A model generated the notes under the pieces. The model searched no databases, was not told where the DNA came from, and saw only the letters and a program-made list of their open reading frames with translations. Positions 27,324-36,631 of a stretch of 37,500 nucleotides of DNA are shown one piece after another (the stretch's first letter is position 1; each line of letters starts with the position of its first letter). The DNA comes from Symbiodinium natans (lineage: Eukaryota; Sar; Dinophyceae; Suessiales; Symbiodiniaceae), in assembly GCA_905221605.1 (NCBI GenBank), contig CAJNDS010002146.1:980906-1018405 (forward strand), in the 5' to 3' direction. Made by a program: the position numbers and the translations under genes.

Positions 27324-27832
27324 CTGTTAACAAGAGGTCTTGGAGCCTTAGGGTAAGGGTTTAGGGTGTAGGGTGTGCTGTTTGGAGCAGGGCGTATGCC
27401 AAAATACCCCCAAAACACCCGAAGGCTACCACCCTCGAACAGCCCCAAGCCTCACAGAGGGGCCTGAATAATTGGAATAGGGTTTTGGGGGTTATTCTAG
27501 CAAAATTACAAAGGGACCATAAGGGAATATCATTGGTGATTTTTCCGGCCCCTATATAAATACCTAAACCTTACAGAAACCCTGCAGTTACTCGCTAGTT
27601 AACCAAGACAGCGCCCGCCTTTATCAACCCCGTTTTTTTGATCAACCCCCGCGTAAGGTGGTGCTGGGATTCCATGTCTACCGACACCCTAAGCACACAA
27701 ACTAGATGAGGCCCATTTACGCCTGGGGCGCATACAATGATTTAAAGGAACTCCCGTCTGAAGTTCAGGGTTGGCCAAATCCTGAAACCCTCAACACACC
27801 AAGCAAAAAAGAAAACACACAAACACACACCC
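27324..27832. other. Degenerate repeats and unique sequence, no gene called
   Basis: Telomere-type remnants at 27355-27375. The remainder is AT-richer with no convincing frame. Confidence 0.5.
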
Positions 27833-27893
27833 TAAACCCTAAACCCTAAACCCTAAACCCTAAACCCCAAACCCTAAACCCTAAACTCCACAC
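27833..27893. repeat. CCCTAAA array
   Basis: Eight units with one CCCCAAA. Confidence 0.95.
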
Positions 27894-28011
27894 TCGTAAA
27901 GCAAAGAAAGCCCTAAGCCCTTCTGCAGTTCTCCACATTGAGGTCTTGATCACCACGCGCCTCAACCCACGACCCTCAACTTAAGGTGCAGGCTCAAGGG
28001 TTCAAGGGCTT

Positions 28012-28077
28012 AGGTTTAGGGTTTAGGGTTTAGGGTTTAGGGTTTAGGGCTTAGGGCTTAGGGTTTAGGGTTCAGGG
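28012..28077. repeat. TTTAGGG array
   Basis: Nine units, including CTTAGGG pairs. Confidence 0.95.
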
Positions 28078-28277
28078 CCCCTAGACCTCAGTTAAGCCGC
28101 AAATCCTACACTGCCTGAAGCCCAGACCCTGACCTTAAACTTAGGGCCCCCAAGCCATGCAGTAAAGCTTGAAAATCTTTGGCTGGCGACTTGAGGGTGT
28201 AGGGCTTAGGGATGCTTAGGGCTTCGGGATGCTTGGGGTATAGGGTTGAGGGCTTAGGCCTTTGGTCGCTTTGGGGT

Positions 28278-28635
28278 TTAGGGTTTGAGTGCTTCTGCAC
28301 TCCATCGGCAGCAGCAGCACCGATGTCCCAGTAGGACGGCCTCGACGATCCAATCCTGACGCGCATATGCGTGAACTTGAGAGCAGCATGTGAGCTAGCA
28401 GCATCGGCTTGCACAGTGCGCAAGCCAACACGGAACTTGATGCTCGCGATGGCAGTCGCCGTAGACGCCGGACATCGTGTCGAGGTTCGACAGCTTGGTG
28501 AGCTCGAGCTTCGTGAGCGGCTGCGACGAGTTCACAAAGCACCTGCTCACTTCGAACTCAATCGGCTGCTCACTTCGAACTCAATCGGCTGCTCACTTCG
28601 AACTCAATCGGCTCTCCACCTCTGTTGCTGATCAT
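28278..28635 (-). pseudogene. Broken gene fragment, unknown family
   Basis: Three minus frames each look coding in turn. The upstream one is from ATG at 28635 (MISNRGGEPIEFEVS). The middle one has FVNSSQPLTKLELTKLSN then LDTMSGVYG. The last has ASIKFRVGLRTVQ then HMRVRIGSSRPSYWDIGA. The first shift is fully explained by two extra copies of a 23-bp unit (28543-28611); deleting them restores the frame. The second is a one-base shift near 28455. The fragment then runs into telomere-type repeats. The function of the intact ancestor is not recognised. Confidence 0.5.
28543..28611. repeat. 23-bp perfect tandem triplication
   Basis: Three identical copies starting CTGCTCACTTCGAACTCAAT, inside the coding sequence of the broken gene. 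Identity implies a recent event. Confidence 0.97.
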
Positions 28636-28867
28636 GGCACAGGTGCGGCGATGGGCTTCGCCAGTGATGGCTTGGACCCTACGTGAAGACCGCCCCGGAA
28701 TGCTGAAAGGCCCTAAAACCTTGGAAAATCCCTTTGGTTGGGGCTCGAGTGGGAGTGGGTCAGGTATCTAGGCTACCGCGCCGACTGGTCGTAACAGGAA
28801 CCCACAAGGGCCCATTATGTAGGTATGTGACCCTGCCGGTTTCGGGTTTATAAAAGGATGTTAATGG

Positions 28868-28975
28868 GAAACCCGAGAACATAGTGAGAATATAGAGGGC
28901 GTAGAAGGACCCCGGTAGGTACATTGGCATTACATTCCTACTATGTTCTTGGGGTTCTATGTGTGGGGTTTCCAT
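28868..28975. mobile_element. Inverted-repeat element
   Basis: AACCCGAGAACATAGT is inverted as ACTATGTTCTTGGGGTT about 45 bp later. The flanks GGGAAACCC and GGGGTTTCC also pair. Single copy in the window. Confidence 0.6.
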
Positions 28976-29041
28976 AAAAGTCCTGCAGTTTAGGGCTCTC
29001 GACATCCTCAACCCTAAACCCTAAACCCTAAAACCCAGCAA

Positions 29042-29119
29042 CCCGACAACTTGGCGAGCCAAGTTGCCTGTATGGGTGGAGTACGCGCGAAGCCTCGAGA
29101 CGTGTGGCTTCAGTCAAAC
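29042..29119 (+). CDS. Exon-like island, plus strand
   Basis: The open frame reads PDNLASQVACMGGVRAKPRD, then VWLQSN. Lies just right of a short CCCTAAA array. Unknown. Confidence 0.3.
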
Positions 29120-29353
29120 GCTATAGGGGCTATCGAAACACTTACAGTAGTTAGTTGCAAGGGCCCCTGTATAGCATGGGCCTTTTGTTTGGGATCCCTA
29201 AACCCTAAACCCTAAACCCTAAACCCTAAACCCCAAACCCCAAACCCCAAATCCGAATACACCCTACTAAAACACCCTACAGAGCCCAAGAGCCCATCCT
29301 AGAGAACCCTGTAACGCAGGTAAGGAGCCCTTTATGCCTGAACCATAACCCTG
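29120..29353. repeat. Short CCCTAAA array and flanks
   Basis: 29199-29250 holds seven CCCTAAA/CCCCAAA units. The flanks show no gene. Confidence 0.7.
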
Positions 29354-29440
29354 GTTTAGGGTTTAGGGTTTAGGGTTTATAGGGTTTAAGGTTTAGGGTT
29401 TAGGTTTGGGGTTTAGGGTTGAGGGTTTTAGGGTTTTAGG
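29354..29440. repeat. TTTAGGG array, degenerate
   Basis: About eleven units with TTATAGGG and TTTTAGGG variants. Confidence 0.9.
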
Positions 29441-29589
29441 GTCTGGACATCATTTCTGCTGGATTCTTGCCCCTCCCCCCCACCTCCCGCCCCCCCATAG
29501 ACCACCCACAAATGAGCCCGGGATGGTGCCTTGCCGCGAGTAACCCCACACTTATCGTAGGGACCAATGTAGCCCGAAAAAGTTTAAAG

Positions 29590-29742
29590 CGCAACTCTTG
29601 GCTAGGTAGGCAGCCCTAAGCCCTAAACCCTAATTAAACCCGAAAGCCCTAAGGCCTAAACCCTAAACCCGACAGCCCTAAGCCCTAAACCCTAAACCCG
29701 ACAGCCCTAAGCCCTAAACCCTAAACCCGAAAGCCCCGAACT
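29590..29742. repeat. Higher-order CCCTAAA repeat
   Basis: A unit of the form CAGCCCTAAGCCCTAAAC (about 33 bp period) repeats three times at 29650-29732, showing amplification at a scale above the heptamer. Confidence 0.8.
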
Positions 29743-29814
29743 GCTAAGGTGCAGGAAAAAGGAGCTGCGTGGCCCATGCGGAAAGAACTCCAGGGAAGTC
29801 CTGTGAAGGCCGGG
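29743..29814 (+). CDS. Exon-like island, plus strand
   Basis: The frame reads AKVQEKGAAWPMRKELQGSP, then VKAG. It sits between the CCCTAAA higher-order repeat and a TTTAGGG array. Confidence 0.3.
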
Positions 29815-29871
29815 TTTAGGGCTTAGGTCTTAGGCCTTTTTTCTGTTTTTGTTTTTGTTTTCTTTGGGGGT

Positions 29872-29985
29872 GGGGGGGGGGGGGGGGGGTTTAGGGTTTA
29901 GGGTTTAGGGTTTAGGGTTTAGGGTTTAGGGTTTAGGGTTTAGGGTTTAGGGTTTAGGGTTTAGGGTTTCGGGTTTCGGGTTTCG
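29872..29985. repeat. G18 run followed by TTTAGGG array
   Basis: Eighteen G, then eleven TTTAGGG and three TTTCGGG units. Confidence 0.97.
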
Positions 29986-29996
29986 GGATTAGGGTT

Positions 29997-30040
29997 CATG
30001 GGTAGTTATAAGTAGAATTATAAGTACGGCAACTATGCTT
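29997..30040. mobile_element. Family A fragment
   Basis: TCATGGGTAGTTATAAGTAG and ATTATAAGTACGGC match family A inner arms; one side only. Confidence 0.5.
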
Positions 30041-30276
30041 ACTACCCCTATCAGAACAACACGGGCCATCGAACGGGAAATGAATGATGACCACTTGGAG
30101 CTCTTGTCCGTGACGGAGCTCTTGTCTGTGACTCTATTTGCACAAGAACCCCCCCCTCCCCCGCCAAACAAAACTATATTATATACATATATTCATATAC
30201 AGAGCCCTATATCCCCCTTACAGGGAAGAGTCTTTTGTGTTTTCTTGTTTTTCTTTTTCATTCTTTTGGTGTTTTG

Positions 30277-30281
30277 TTTTT

Positions 30282-30312
<31 letters not shown>

Positions 30313-30411
30313 GGCTCTAAAGCAAATAGTGATAATCCCTATATTACCCTTCTAGGAAGAATACTTTGTATTTGTGGGGGGGGGGGGGGGGGCTCTGAAG
30401 CAAATAGTAGG
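30277..30411. repeat. T15-G23 and G17 runs within a tandem duplication
   Basis: A G23 run (30292-30314) and a G17 run (30376-30392) are each followed by GCTCT(A/G)AAGCAAATAGT. An approximately 80-bp segment has therefore been tandemly duplicated with the G run at its edge. The T15 run precedes the first copy only. Confidence 0.9.
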
Positions 30412-30413
30412 AC

Positions 30414-30445
30414 TGGGATGTTCGCCCTTATACTAACAGTCACCG
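30414..30445. mobile_element. Family B fragment
   Basis: TGGGATGTTCGCCCTTATAC, then TAACAGTC, is the left end only. Confidence 0.65.
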
Positions 30446-30603
30446 CGGGGTGCTTTTGGAGAATGGGCCTAAGCCCCTAAACGACCCTAAGCCTCAAACC
30501 CTCAACCCTAAACCCTAAACCCTTGTTACGGACGGCTGGGAGGTTCGGAATGCAGCGGTTTTCGAAGGGCCTTGTCGCGGCCCCAAGATGATTACAACCC
30601 TCT

Positions 30604-30732
30604 AAGGTTTAGGGTTTAGGGTTTAGGGTTTAGGGTTTAGGGTTTAGGGTTTAGGGTTTAGGGTTTAGGGTTTAGGGTTTAGGGTTTAGGGTTTAGGGTT
30701 TAGGGTTTAGGGTTTAGGGTTTAGGGTTTAGG
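30604..30732. repeat. Perfect TTTAGGG array
   Basis: About eighteen uninterrupted heptamers. Confidence 0.97.
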
Positions 30733-30739
30733 GGGCTCA

Positions 30740-30860
30740 AGCTCCAAAAAGTTGGATTATCCTTGATCCCCATACCCCAAAAGGCATACTAACGGGATCC
30801 CAGCTCATCCTCAACCGTCTTGGAACTTTCTGGAGTTTACTTGTATACCCTACTTGGAGG
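30740..30860. mobile_element. Inverted-repeat element, family D, copy 2
   Basis: GCTCCAAAAAGTTGGAT and TTGGAACTTTCTGGAGT are the inverted ends. The interior shares GGCATACTAACGGG with copy 1 (GGTATACTAACGGG) and the same GTATACCCTACTTGGAGG tail. Confidence 0.85.
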
Positions 30861-31249
30861 TTTAATGGTCCCCATCACCCACCTTGCGTACCCTACTTGG
30901 TGAGTCAAAAGGGCTTCCAAGTACACCCTGAGTCCGGAGCCCTAAATACAGGATGCCCCTTTCGGGTTGAGGGGTTTTAGGGTTCAGCTTGTAGGGTTTT
31001 GGGGACATAAGTTGCATTCCTTGTACAATACGGAATTCTTGCTAACACGGGGAGCCTGCCTTTTTGGTTTTGGAGACAGGTGTTTTGAACAACCCTAAAC
31101 TTAAACCCTAAACCCTAAACCAAGGTCCCTGAAAATGGACCCTTACCTTCTTTGAAGGTCCTGAAGTATGGGCCCTAGCCCAAGGGTATATAAGGGGTCT
31201 AATAAAAAAAACGGGTCCCCATTTAAGGACCAGGACCTACCCCGAGACC
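30861..31249. other. Element remnants and unique sequence, no gene called
   Basis: A second CCCTACTTGG motif at 30891 and short CCCTAAA units at 31100-31120. No coding call. Confidence 0.5.
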
Positions 31250-31364
31250 ACTAGACCCCAAAAGCAACCTAGGAATAACGCGGGTGGCCGTTTTGGCTCT
31301 TGCAAGGGCTTGCAGCAAGCAAACCTGAGCTCTAAAAAAAGGAACCAGGGCCTATTCTGAGTCC
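31250..31364. mobile_element. Family F copy 2 (diverged)
   Basis: AACCTAGGAATAACGCGGGT, GGCCGTTTTGGCTC and a right end AGGGCCTATTCTGAGTCCTA parallel the copy at 16580. It directly abuts the family A element at 31365. Confidence 0.55.
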
Positions 31365-31507
31365 TACTTGGAGGTTCATGGGACTTAATCACCACCTATA
31401 ACTGTACTTATAACCCTACTTGTAATAACCCTAGGGGCTATCCCAATTAGAAGAAGGGTGATAAGCCCAGTTATAGGTGGTTCTTAAGTCCCGTGGACCT
31501 CCAAGTA
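31365..31507. mobile_element. Fold-back element, family A, copy 4
   Basis: Ends TACTTGGAGGTTCATGGGAC and GTGGACCTCCAAGTA, with paired inner arms CTGTACTTATAACCC and GGTGATAAGCCCAG. It directly abuts a candidate exon. Confidence 0.85.
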
Positions 31508-31510
31508 GGA

Positions 31511-31590
31511 GTAAAGCCAGCTGGGCTCCGCACCCGGTTGATGTCGTCCAGAGACATGTCCTGCGAGCCTGAGATTTCCGCAGGTGGCGG
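31511..31590 (-). CDS. Exon-like island beside a family A element
   Basis: The frame PAEISGSQDMSLDDINRVRS, then PAGF, continues without a stop into the element boundary, as if the element had inserted in or next to an exon. It may belong with 31872-31985. Confidence 0.3.
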
Positions 31591-31871
31591 TTGAGGGCTT
31601 AAGGCTTAGGGCTTAGGGCTTAGGTCTTAGGGCTTAGGGCTTACGGCTTAGGGGGCTCAGGGTTTAGGGTTGAGTCCAACTTTGTCGACAAGGAATCCTG
31701 TGTCAACTGTCAACTGGCCCTGAAGTGTCCAACACACCGAGGCGTGGGGGGCCAATGTCATTGACTTTTGAGGGGAGGAGCGGGGGGGGGGGAGGGGGGG
31801 CAGATTTGAAGTTTAGGATTTAGGGTCCTAAAGCCTAAACCCGAATTAAACCCTAAACCGGAACCCTAAAC

Positions 31872-31985
31872 CCTCCCGAGGGGCAGTTGAAGCGGCTGAA
31901 CTCCGTCGCGCGGTCGGCGACTTTGTAGCTGTCGCCGGTCAGTGTGTAGGCGCTGCACGTGGAGGGGCAACCTCCGGGGCGGCGC
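31872..31985 (-). CDS. Cys-containing exon-like island
   Basis: The frame reads PGGCPSTCSAYTLTGDSYKV, then ADRATEFSRFNCPSG. High GC at third positions and three Cys suggest a secreted or extracellular repeat domain; no family named. It runs into CCCTAAA units on its 3' side. Confidence 0.4.
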
Positions 31986-32008
31986 TGAGCTTCCTTTCCT
32001 CTTTCTTG

Positions 32009-32114
32009 GGTTTAGGGTTTAGGGTTTAGGGTATTTAGGGTTTAGGGTTTAGGGTTTAGGGTTTAGGGTTTAGGGTTTAGGGTTTAGGGTTTAGGGTTAG
32101 GGTTTAGGGTTTAA
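32009..32114. repeat. TTTAGGG array
   Basis: Fifteen units with one TATTTAGGG and one TTAGGG. Confidence 0.95.
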
Positions 32115-32230
32115 GTCTTGGTAGCCCAGCAACCCTATTTCAATAAGGGCACCCCTTTTTTTGGATTGGTCACTTTATAAGGGAACCAAGAACCAAAAAA
32201 AGGGCAAAGGGTACCACTGGGCTGCCTTTC
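32115..32230. mobile_element. Inverted-repeat element, family E
   Basis: Outer ends GGTAGCCCAG and CTGGGCTGCC are inverted. Inner arms CACCCCTTTTTTTGG and CCAAAAAAAGGGCAAAGGGT pair approximately. It abuts a telomere-type array on the left. Confidence 0.7.
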
Positions 32231-32335
32231 TCGTTAGTGGCTCGTAGTAAGGAATATTTAGAGTTTAGGGTTTGACGGAATGAGGGACCTGAGGTACCCC
32301 AGAGCAGCCCGTTTCAAAGGGTTTATGTAGCTCTC

Positions 32336-32388
32336 TAAACCCTAAACCCTAAACCCTAAACCCTAAACCCTAAACCCTAAACCCTTCT
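32336..32388. repeat. CCCTAAA array
   Basis: Seven units. Confidence 0.95.
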
Positions 32389-33810
32389 TTTAAGTCAGCC
32401 CAACTCCCTCTCATGCCCTCCTAAGAACCAGTATCTAGGTCTTGCAGACTTCGGGTCGCCCCACTCCAACAAACAACAAAGGAGGGCCTGTGATATCTTA
32501 TGGCTTAGGGTTTAAGGTTTTTGGGTTTAGGGTTTAGGGTTTAGGGTTTAGGGGTAAAGTTTAGGATGTTCCTTGCTTTTTAAGGAGGAGGGCTTAAGGT
32601 TTAGGGGAGGAGATGGCTGGTTCGAGTGCAGACTGAAGAAGTTCGGGACAGGGTCAAGGAATCATGGTTTTCATTTTTCTAGTGAGCCGCTTTGGGTTGA
32701 CGAAAGGGGTTTCGGGTTTAGGGCTTGGGGGGCTGAGTAACTCTTGCGCCCCCCCAAACTGCCCTAAGAGTCCGTGGACGGGGGGAGGTTCTGGTGAACT
32801 TTCAAGGCCATAAGAGCTCGAAGCCCCTGCACCCCTAAACCCTAAACCCTAAACCCTGAAAGGCTTCGAGTTTAAGTAGGGGCTGGTGTCGCTTTGGCTG
32901 GAGTCGGGGCCTCTGGGTGTTGATTTCGGATCTAGACCCCAGCCCTAAACCCTAAACCTGAAGCCCTACACCCTGAACGTTAAACCCTACAGTGTCGGCT
33001 TCCAAAGTTTAGGACTTTACGCCTCAAGTCTAGGGTTTGACCACAAACTCTCAGCTTTGAAGTCGAGACCGTGAATCCTGAACTCAGAACCCCAAGCCTC
33101 ACACCAAAAGGTCTCACACACCCAACACCGACCTTGCCTCGGCCACCCAAGTACCCTGCAAGACGCCCTTCAAGAACCACCATTGCGGCACCCTCTAGAC
33201 CTTTTGGAGGCATAACCCTCAACCCTAAACCGGGGCGGGCAGAAGCGTCTTGAGGTTTAGGCCCAAGGGGAGCCGAGCGAAATCCTTAGTCAGAGAATCG
33301 AAATCCCTAAAGCGCTTACTTAGCCTCCGAAACCCCTAAAGCCACAAGCCGCCTGAAGATCCCCGAGCCCGAAACTCCACAACCCTGAGCTCGAAAACTC
33401 AAAACTCCTAAGCCCTCAACTCCTAAACCGCCAAACCTCAATTGGAGTTCAACGCTTTCTAACCTCTGCAACCTATACACACTAAACCGCTAAACCCCTA
33501 AACCCCCCAACCCTAAACCCCTGAACCTCAGAGGTTCGACGCTTTCTCAACTAAGAGGCCGGCCTGTGTTGATGAAACGCGGGGCCACGTGGCTCCAACA
33601 CCGGCCTCAGATTTCGGGTTCAGATAGCAAAAAAGTGTTCTTTCAGGGTTTAGGGTGTAGAAGAGTCCGAAGCCCTAGGCCCTAGGAACCCTACCCCTAA
33701 ACCCTACACCCCAAGCCCTGAACCCTAAGCCCTAAGCCCTTAAAGCAAGACCCTACGGGAAACAAGGAGCCCCAAACGACAACCGCCACTCTCGGACGGA
33801 AGCTGTGCCG
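32389..33810. other. Degenerate repeat field, no confident gene
   Basis: A TTTAGGG block at 32522-32552, CCCTAAA remnants at 32835-32860 and throughout 33300-33540. 33120-33230 is open on both strands (plus: PRPPKYPARRPSRTTIAAPS) and cannot be assigned. Confidence 0.5.
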
Positions 33811-33819
33811 GGCACCATG

Positions 33820-33925
33820 GGTTTAGGGTTTAGGGTTTACAGTTTAGGGCTTAGGGTTTGCGGTTTAGAGTTTAAGGGTTTAGGGTTTAGAGTTTAAGGG
33901 TTTAGGGGTTTAGGGTTTAGGTAGG
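33820..33925. repeat. Degenerate TTTAGGG array
   Basis: TTTAGGG mixed with TTTAAGGG and TTTAGAG variants. Confidence 0.9.
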
Positions 33926-33969
33926 GGAGGGAGTAAACAGTAAACCTTGTTGACCCTAAACCCTAAACT

Positions 33970-34067
33970 TGGGATTTTCCCCCTTACACGGGCAGCCCTT
34001 AATCGGGATTATAGAACCCCTTTCCTATTCCCTAATGAAGGACTGTCAGCATAAGGGGGAACATCTT
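33970..34067. mobile_element. Palindromic element, family B, copy 3
   Basis: TGGGATTTTCCCCCTTAC and ATAAGGGGGAACATCTTGA are the ends; GGCAGCCCTTAATCGGGATT pairs with CCCTAATGAAGGACTGTC. Confidence 0.85.
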
Positions 34068-34087
34068 GACCCTAAACCCTAAACAGG

Positions 34088-34136
34088 GCCTAAACCCTAA
34101 ACCCTAAACCCTAAACCCTAAACCCTAAACCCTAAG
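34088..34136. repeat. CCCTAAA array
   Basis: Seven units. Confidence 0.95.
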
Positions 34137-34163
34137 CTTAAACCCAACATATCCATGGATTGA

Positions 34164-34264
34164 GGCGAGGAGCATGTCTGGGGGCAGAGCATTCGCGTCA
34201 TGATGCCCTTGCCTCGGGATGTGTCCAGCGCAGTTCCCAGTTCCAACCCGCACACACCGTTGGG
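34164..34264 (+). CDS. Exon-like island, plus strand
   Basis: The frame reads GEEHVWGQSIRVMMPLPRDV, then SSAVPSSNPHTPLG. The adjacent sequence to the right is a truncated family B element. Confidence 0.35.
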
Positions 34265-34270
34265 GTTCAG

Positions 34271-34428
34271 TCTGGGATGATCCCCCTTATACTAACATGT
34301 AGGGTTTAGGGTTTAGGGTTCAGGGTTCAGGGTTTAGGGTTGGGATGTTCCCCCTTATACTAGCAGTCCTTAATTGGGATTCTAGTACCCCCTATTAAGG
34401 ACTGCTCGTATGGGGGGGGAACATCCCA
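34271..34428. mobile_element. Truncated family B copy, telomere-type array, then complete copy 4
   Basis: 34271-34300 is the left end of family B (TGGGATGATCCCCCTTATAC, then TAACA). It stops abruptly at telomere-type units (34301-34339). A full palindrome follows at 34340-34428 (ends TGGGATGTTCCCCCTTATAC and GGGGGGAACATCCCA). Confidence 0.85.
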
Positions 34429-34599
34429 GGGTTCGGTCTCGAAAGAGAAGGGGCCCCGAAAAAAAAAAGAGCCAGAGACGCAACCCCTGACATTAAACAT
34501 TCCCGACAGAGTCGAAAACACTAAAGTAGGAATGTGGAAAATTAGGGGTGAGGGGTGGAGGTGATTCATACGGTGCGGGTGAAGGATGGTATCTTTCTG
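34429..34599. other. Unique sequence, no gene called
   Basis: An A9 run at 34459 and purine-rich sequence. The 69-codon minus frame here overlaps the element and is not credited. Confidence 0.5.
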
Positions 34600-34691
34600 G
34601 AACCCTAAACCCTAAACCCTAAACCCTAAACCCTAAACCCTAAACCCTAAACCCTAAACCCTAAACCCTAAACCCTAAACCCTAAACCCTA
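34600..34691. repeat. Perfect CCCTAAA array
   Basis: Thirteen uninterrupted units. Confidence 0.97.
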
Positions 34692-34744
34692 CGCAAGCCC
34701 CGAGTGCCTTCGGGCTAGGAGCCTGTGGTTGCGGGATGTAGGGA

Positions 34745-34980
34745 AAGGGTTTAGGGATTGGGGCTTTGGGGTTTAGGGGTTTGGGGTTTAGGGGTTAGGG
34801 GTTAGGGGTTTAGGGGTTTAGGGGTTTAGGGGTTTAGGGGTTTAGGGGTTTGGGGTTTAGGGGTTAGGGTTTAGGGTTTAGGGGTTAGGGTTTGGGGTTT
34901 AGAATATGGTTTGGGGTTTAGGGTTTAGGGTTTAGAATGGTTTGGGGTCTGGGGTTTGGGGTTTAGGGTTTAGGGCTTGG
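34745..34980. repeat. TTTAGGGG-type array
   Basis: Mostly the octamer TTTAGGGG and TTAGGGG, plus TTTGGGG, with a repeated AGAATGGTTTGGGG-like interruption (34900, 34932). Orientation opposite to the array at 34600. Confidence 0.95.
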
Positions 34981-35061
34981 GGCGCTTCAGGGCCCTCAGC
35001 CGCCACCCCAAAGCTTTGCAAGGCACCGTCATCTGGAGCCCACGTGGATTCCACCGTCACG
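34976..35061 (-). CDS. Exon-like island, minus strand
   Basis: After an acceptor-like TTTTGCAACAG the frame reads VTVESTWAPDDGALQSFG, then VAAEGPEAPQA. It enters the TTTAGGGG array at its 3' end. Confidence 0.4.
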
Positions 35062-35094
35062 CTGTTGCAAAACTGCTCAACTTGCCTGGACATT

Positions 35095-35182
35095 GGCTAA
35101 AGAGTGCCCTTTTTGGTTTAAAGATGCTTCCAAGACCCTAAAGAAAAGGGAATGGGGGCCTACTCGGGGTCCTAGTTGGGGG
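35095..35182. mobile_element. Family F copy 3 (uninterrupted)
   Basis: GAGTGCCCTTTTTGGTTTAA is followed about 25 bases later by AAAGGGAATGGGGGCCTACTC and GGGTCCTA. This is the intact arrangement used to infer the array insertion at 16580-16832. Confidence 0.6.
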
Positions 35183-35555
35183 CCCTACCTACCCAAAACT
35201 CCAGACCCTGAACCCTCCACCTCCAAGTTCCAAGTTAACAGTTTAGGGTCACCCGGCTTTGGGGGGAGGGTGGAGGGAGGGTTCTGGGGCTTAAGGCTTA
35301 TGTGAAAATAGGGATGCCCGTCGTGATTCATGTCTCCACAAATACGATGCTCCTCACACTAGAAATCCCCACGGAAACCCCGAATATGGTGCTTCAGGGT
35401 TTAGGGTTTAGAGTGTAGGGTTTAGGGTTTAGGGTTTAGGGTTTAGGCCTGAAGGTTGGACCCATGAGGCAGGTGCATGACCTAAGCACTTAACGAAGGC
35501 CTCCACGTTTAGGTTCCGGTGCTGACCTGTTACGACCAGGCCTCCAAGCCCCGAG
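35183..35555. other. Mixed unique sequence with a TTTAGGG array at 35397-35445
   Basis: The array has seven units. I see no credible gene in the rest. Confidence 0.5.
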
Positions 35556-35733
35556 GGCCCAGAAAACCCCTTTAGAGCTCATATCAACCATAGCAAACCC
35601 CGCAATAAGGGGCCTTAGGGGCCTATTTAGGGGCTAATTAGGTATGTTACGGGACTATGTTAAGGTATATATAGGGGTTCTATAGGGAATAAGATTAAGG
35701 GTCCCTTCTAGGCGTCCCTCGTTTTACTTTTCC
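35556..35733. other. AT-rich element with family G core
   Basis: 35682-35720 (GATTAAGGGTCCCTTCTAGG) matches the complement of 8517-8538. TATATA-rich sequence lies upstream, as it does downstream of the match at 8571. Confidence 0.6.
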
Positions 35734-35838
35734 TTGGTTAGTAGGGGATGGGGGGGAATGAGATACCCTATATAATCCCTTAAAGGGTATATATAGGGGG
35801 ATATAGGATACCTCATTCCCTCATTCCCTACTAACCAA
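35734..35838. mobile_element. Palindromic element, family C, copy 2
   Basis: Ends TTGGTTAGTAGGGGATGG and CATTCCCTACTAACCAA; inner arms GATACCCTATATAATCCC and GGGGGATATAGGATACC. Confidence 0.85.
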
Positions 35839-36381
35839 CAGTAAGCACGGGCCTAAAACCTAAAAAAACACTTGTGCAAAAAAACAAACAAAAACCTAGA
35901 AACATTAGGAAGAACCCTGAAGCCCTAGACCCTAAAACACAAAACCTTACATCCCCTAAACCCTAAACCCCTAAACCCCTAAGCTTCAGACTAAGGCCCT
36001 AAATCCTGAACCCCAAGCCCCTAAACCCTCAAACCCTAAACCTTGAGGGGGGGGGGGTGTCGACTTACATGCGGCACGGGCAACGCCCTGAACCCTAAAC
36101 CCTTAAACCCTGAAAAACCCATCATAAGGTTTAAGGTCAAGGTTAGGGTTTGAATAAAGGCCTGGGGCTAAGGGCTTTCAAACCGTAAGACCCGAAATAA
36201 CCTGCATGGGCTACTATGCCCTACATACACCCTAAAAAAGGCCCTTTAAAGGGTTGGTTCAAGGGATTATAAGGCCCATAATGGCCTTAGTGGTCCAGTA
36301 ACCTGGGGGAATTCAAGGTTAAGCTTTGGGATTATAAGGGAACACGTTAAAGGCTACCTACTCTACTACTAGGTAGCCCAT
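35839..36381. other. Degenerate CCCTAAA field, no gene seen
   Basis: Includes a G11 run at 36047 and several short inverted repeats near 36230-36370 containing GGGATTATAAGG, a motif shared with 16775. Confidence 0.5.
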
Positions 36382-36478
36382 GCCGGAATGGTTCAGATCT
36401 CACGGCGCACTCAAAGCGCAGCTCCTTGAAACGATCACGAACTCGGGCGCCGCCGATAACCGCAACACAGCCACTTCC
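36382..36478 (-). CDS. Exon-like island, minus strand
   Basis: The frame reads GCVAVIGGARVRDRFKELRF, then ECAVRSEPFRHGL. Alternating charged and hydrophobic residues look coding. Bounded by a CCCTAAA block on its 5' side. Confidence 0.4.
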
Positions 36479-36499
36479 CCAAAAGCAAACCCAAAACCC

Positions 36500-36550
36500 A
36501 AAACCCTAAACCCTAAACCCTAACCCCCAAACCCTAAACCCCAAAACCCT
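36500..36550. repeat. CCCTAAA block
   Basis: Five to six units with CCCCAAA variants. Confidence 0.9.
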
Positions 36551-36631
36551 CTTTCTCCTCAGCCCTCGCCCGAAGGCCCGAACCCCAAATCCTAAAAGCC
36601 CCTAAACCCTGAACCCCTGAGCCCCTGCAAT

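Noticed and set aside
30035-30355. Frames with poly-Gly and Phe stretches near 30035-30480
   Set aside because: Produced by T15, G23 and G17 runs; no coding character outside them.
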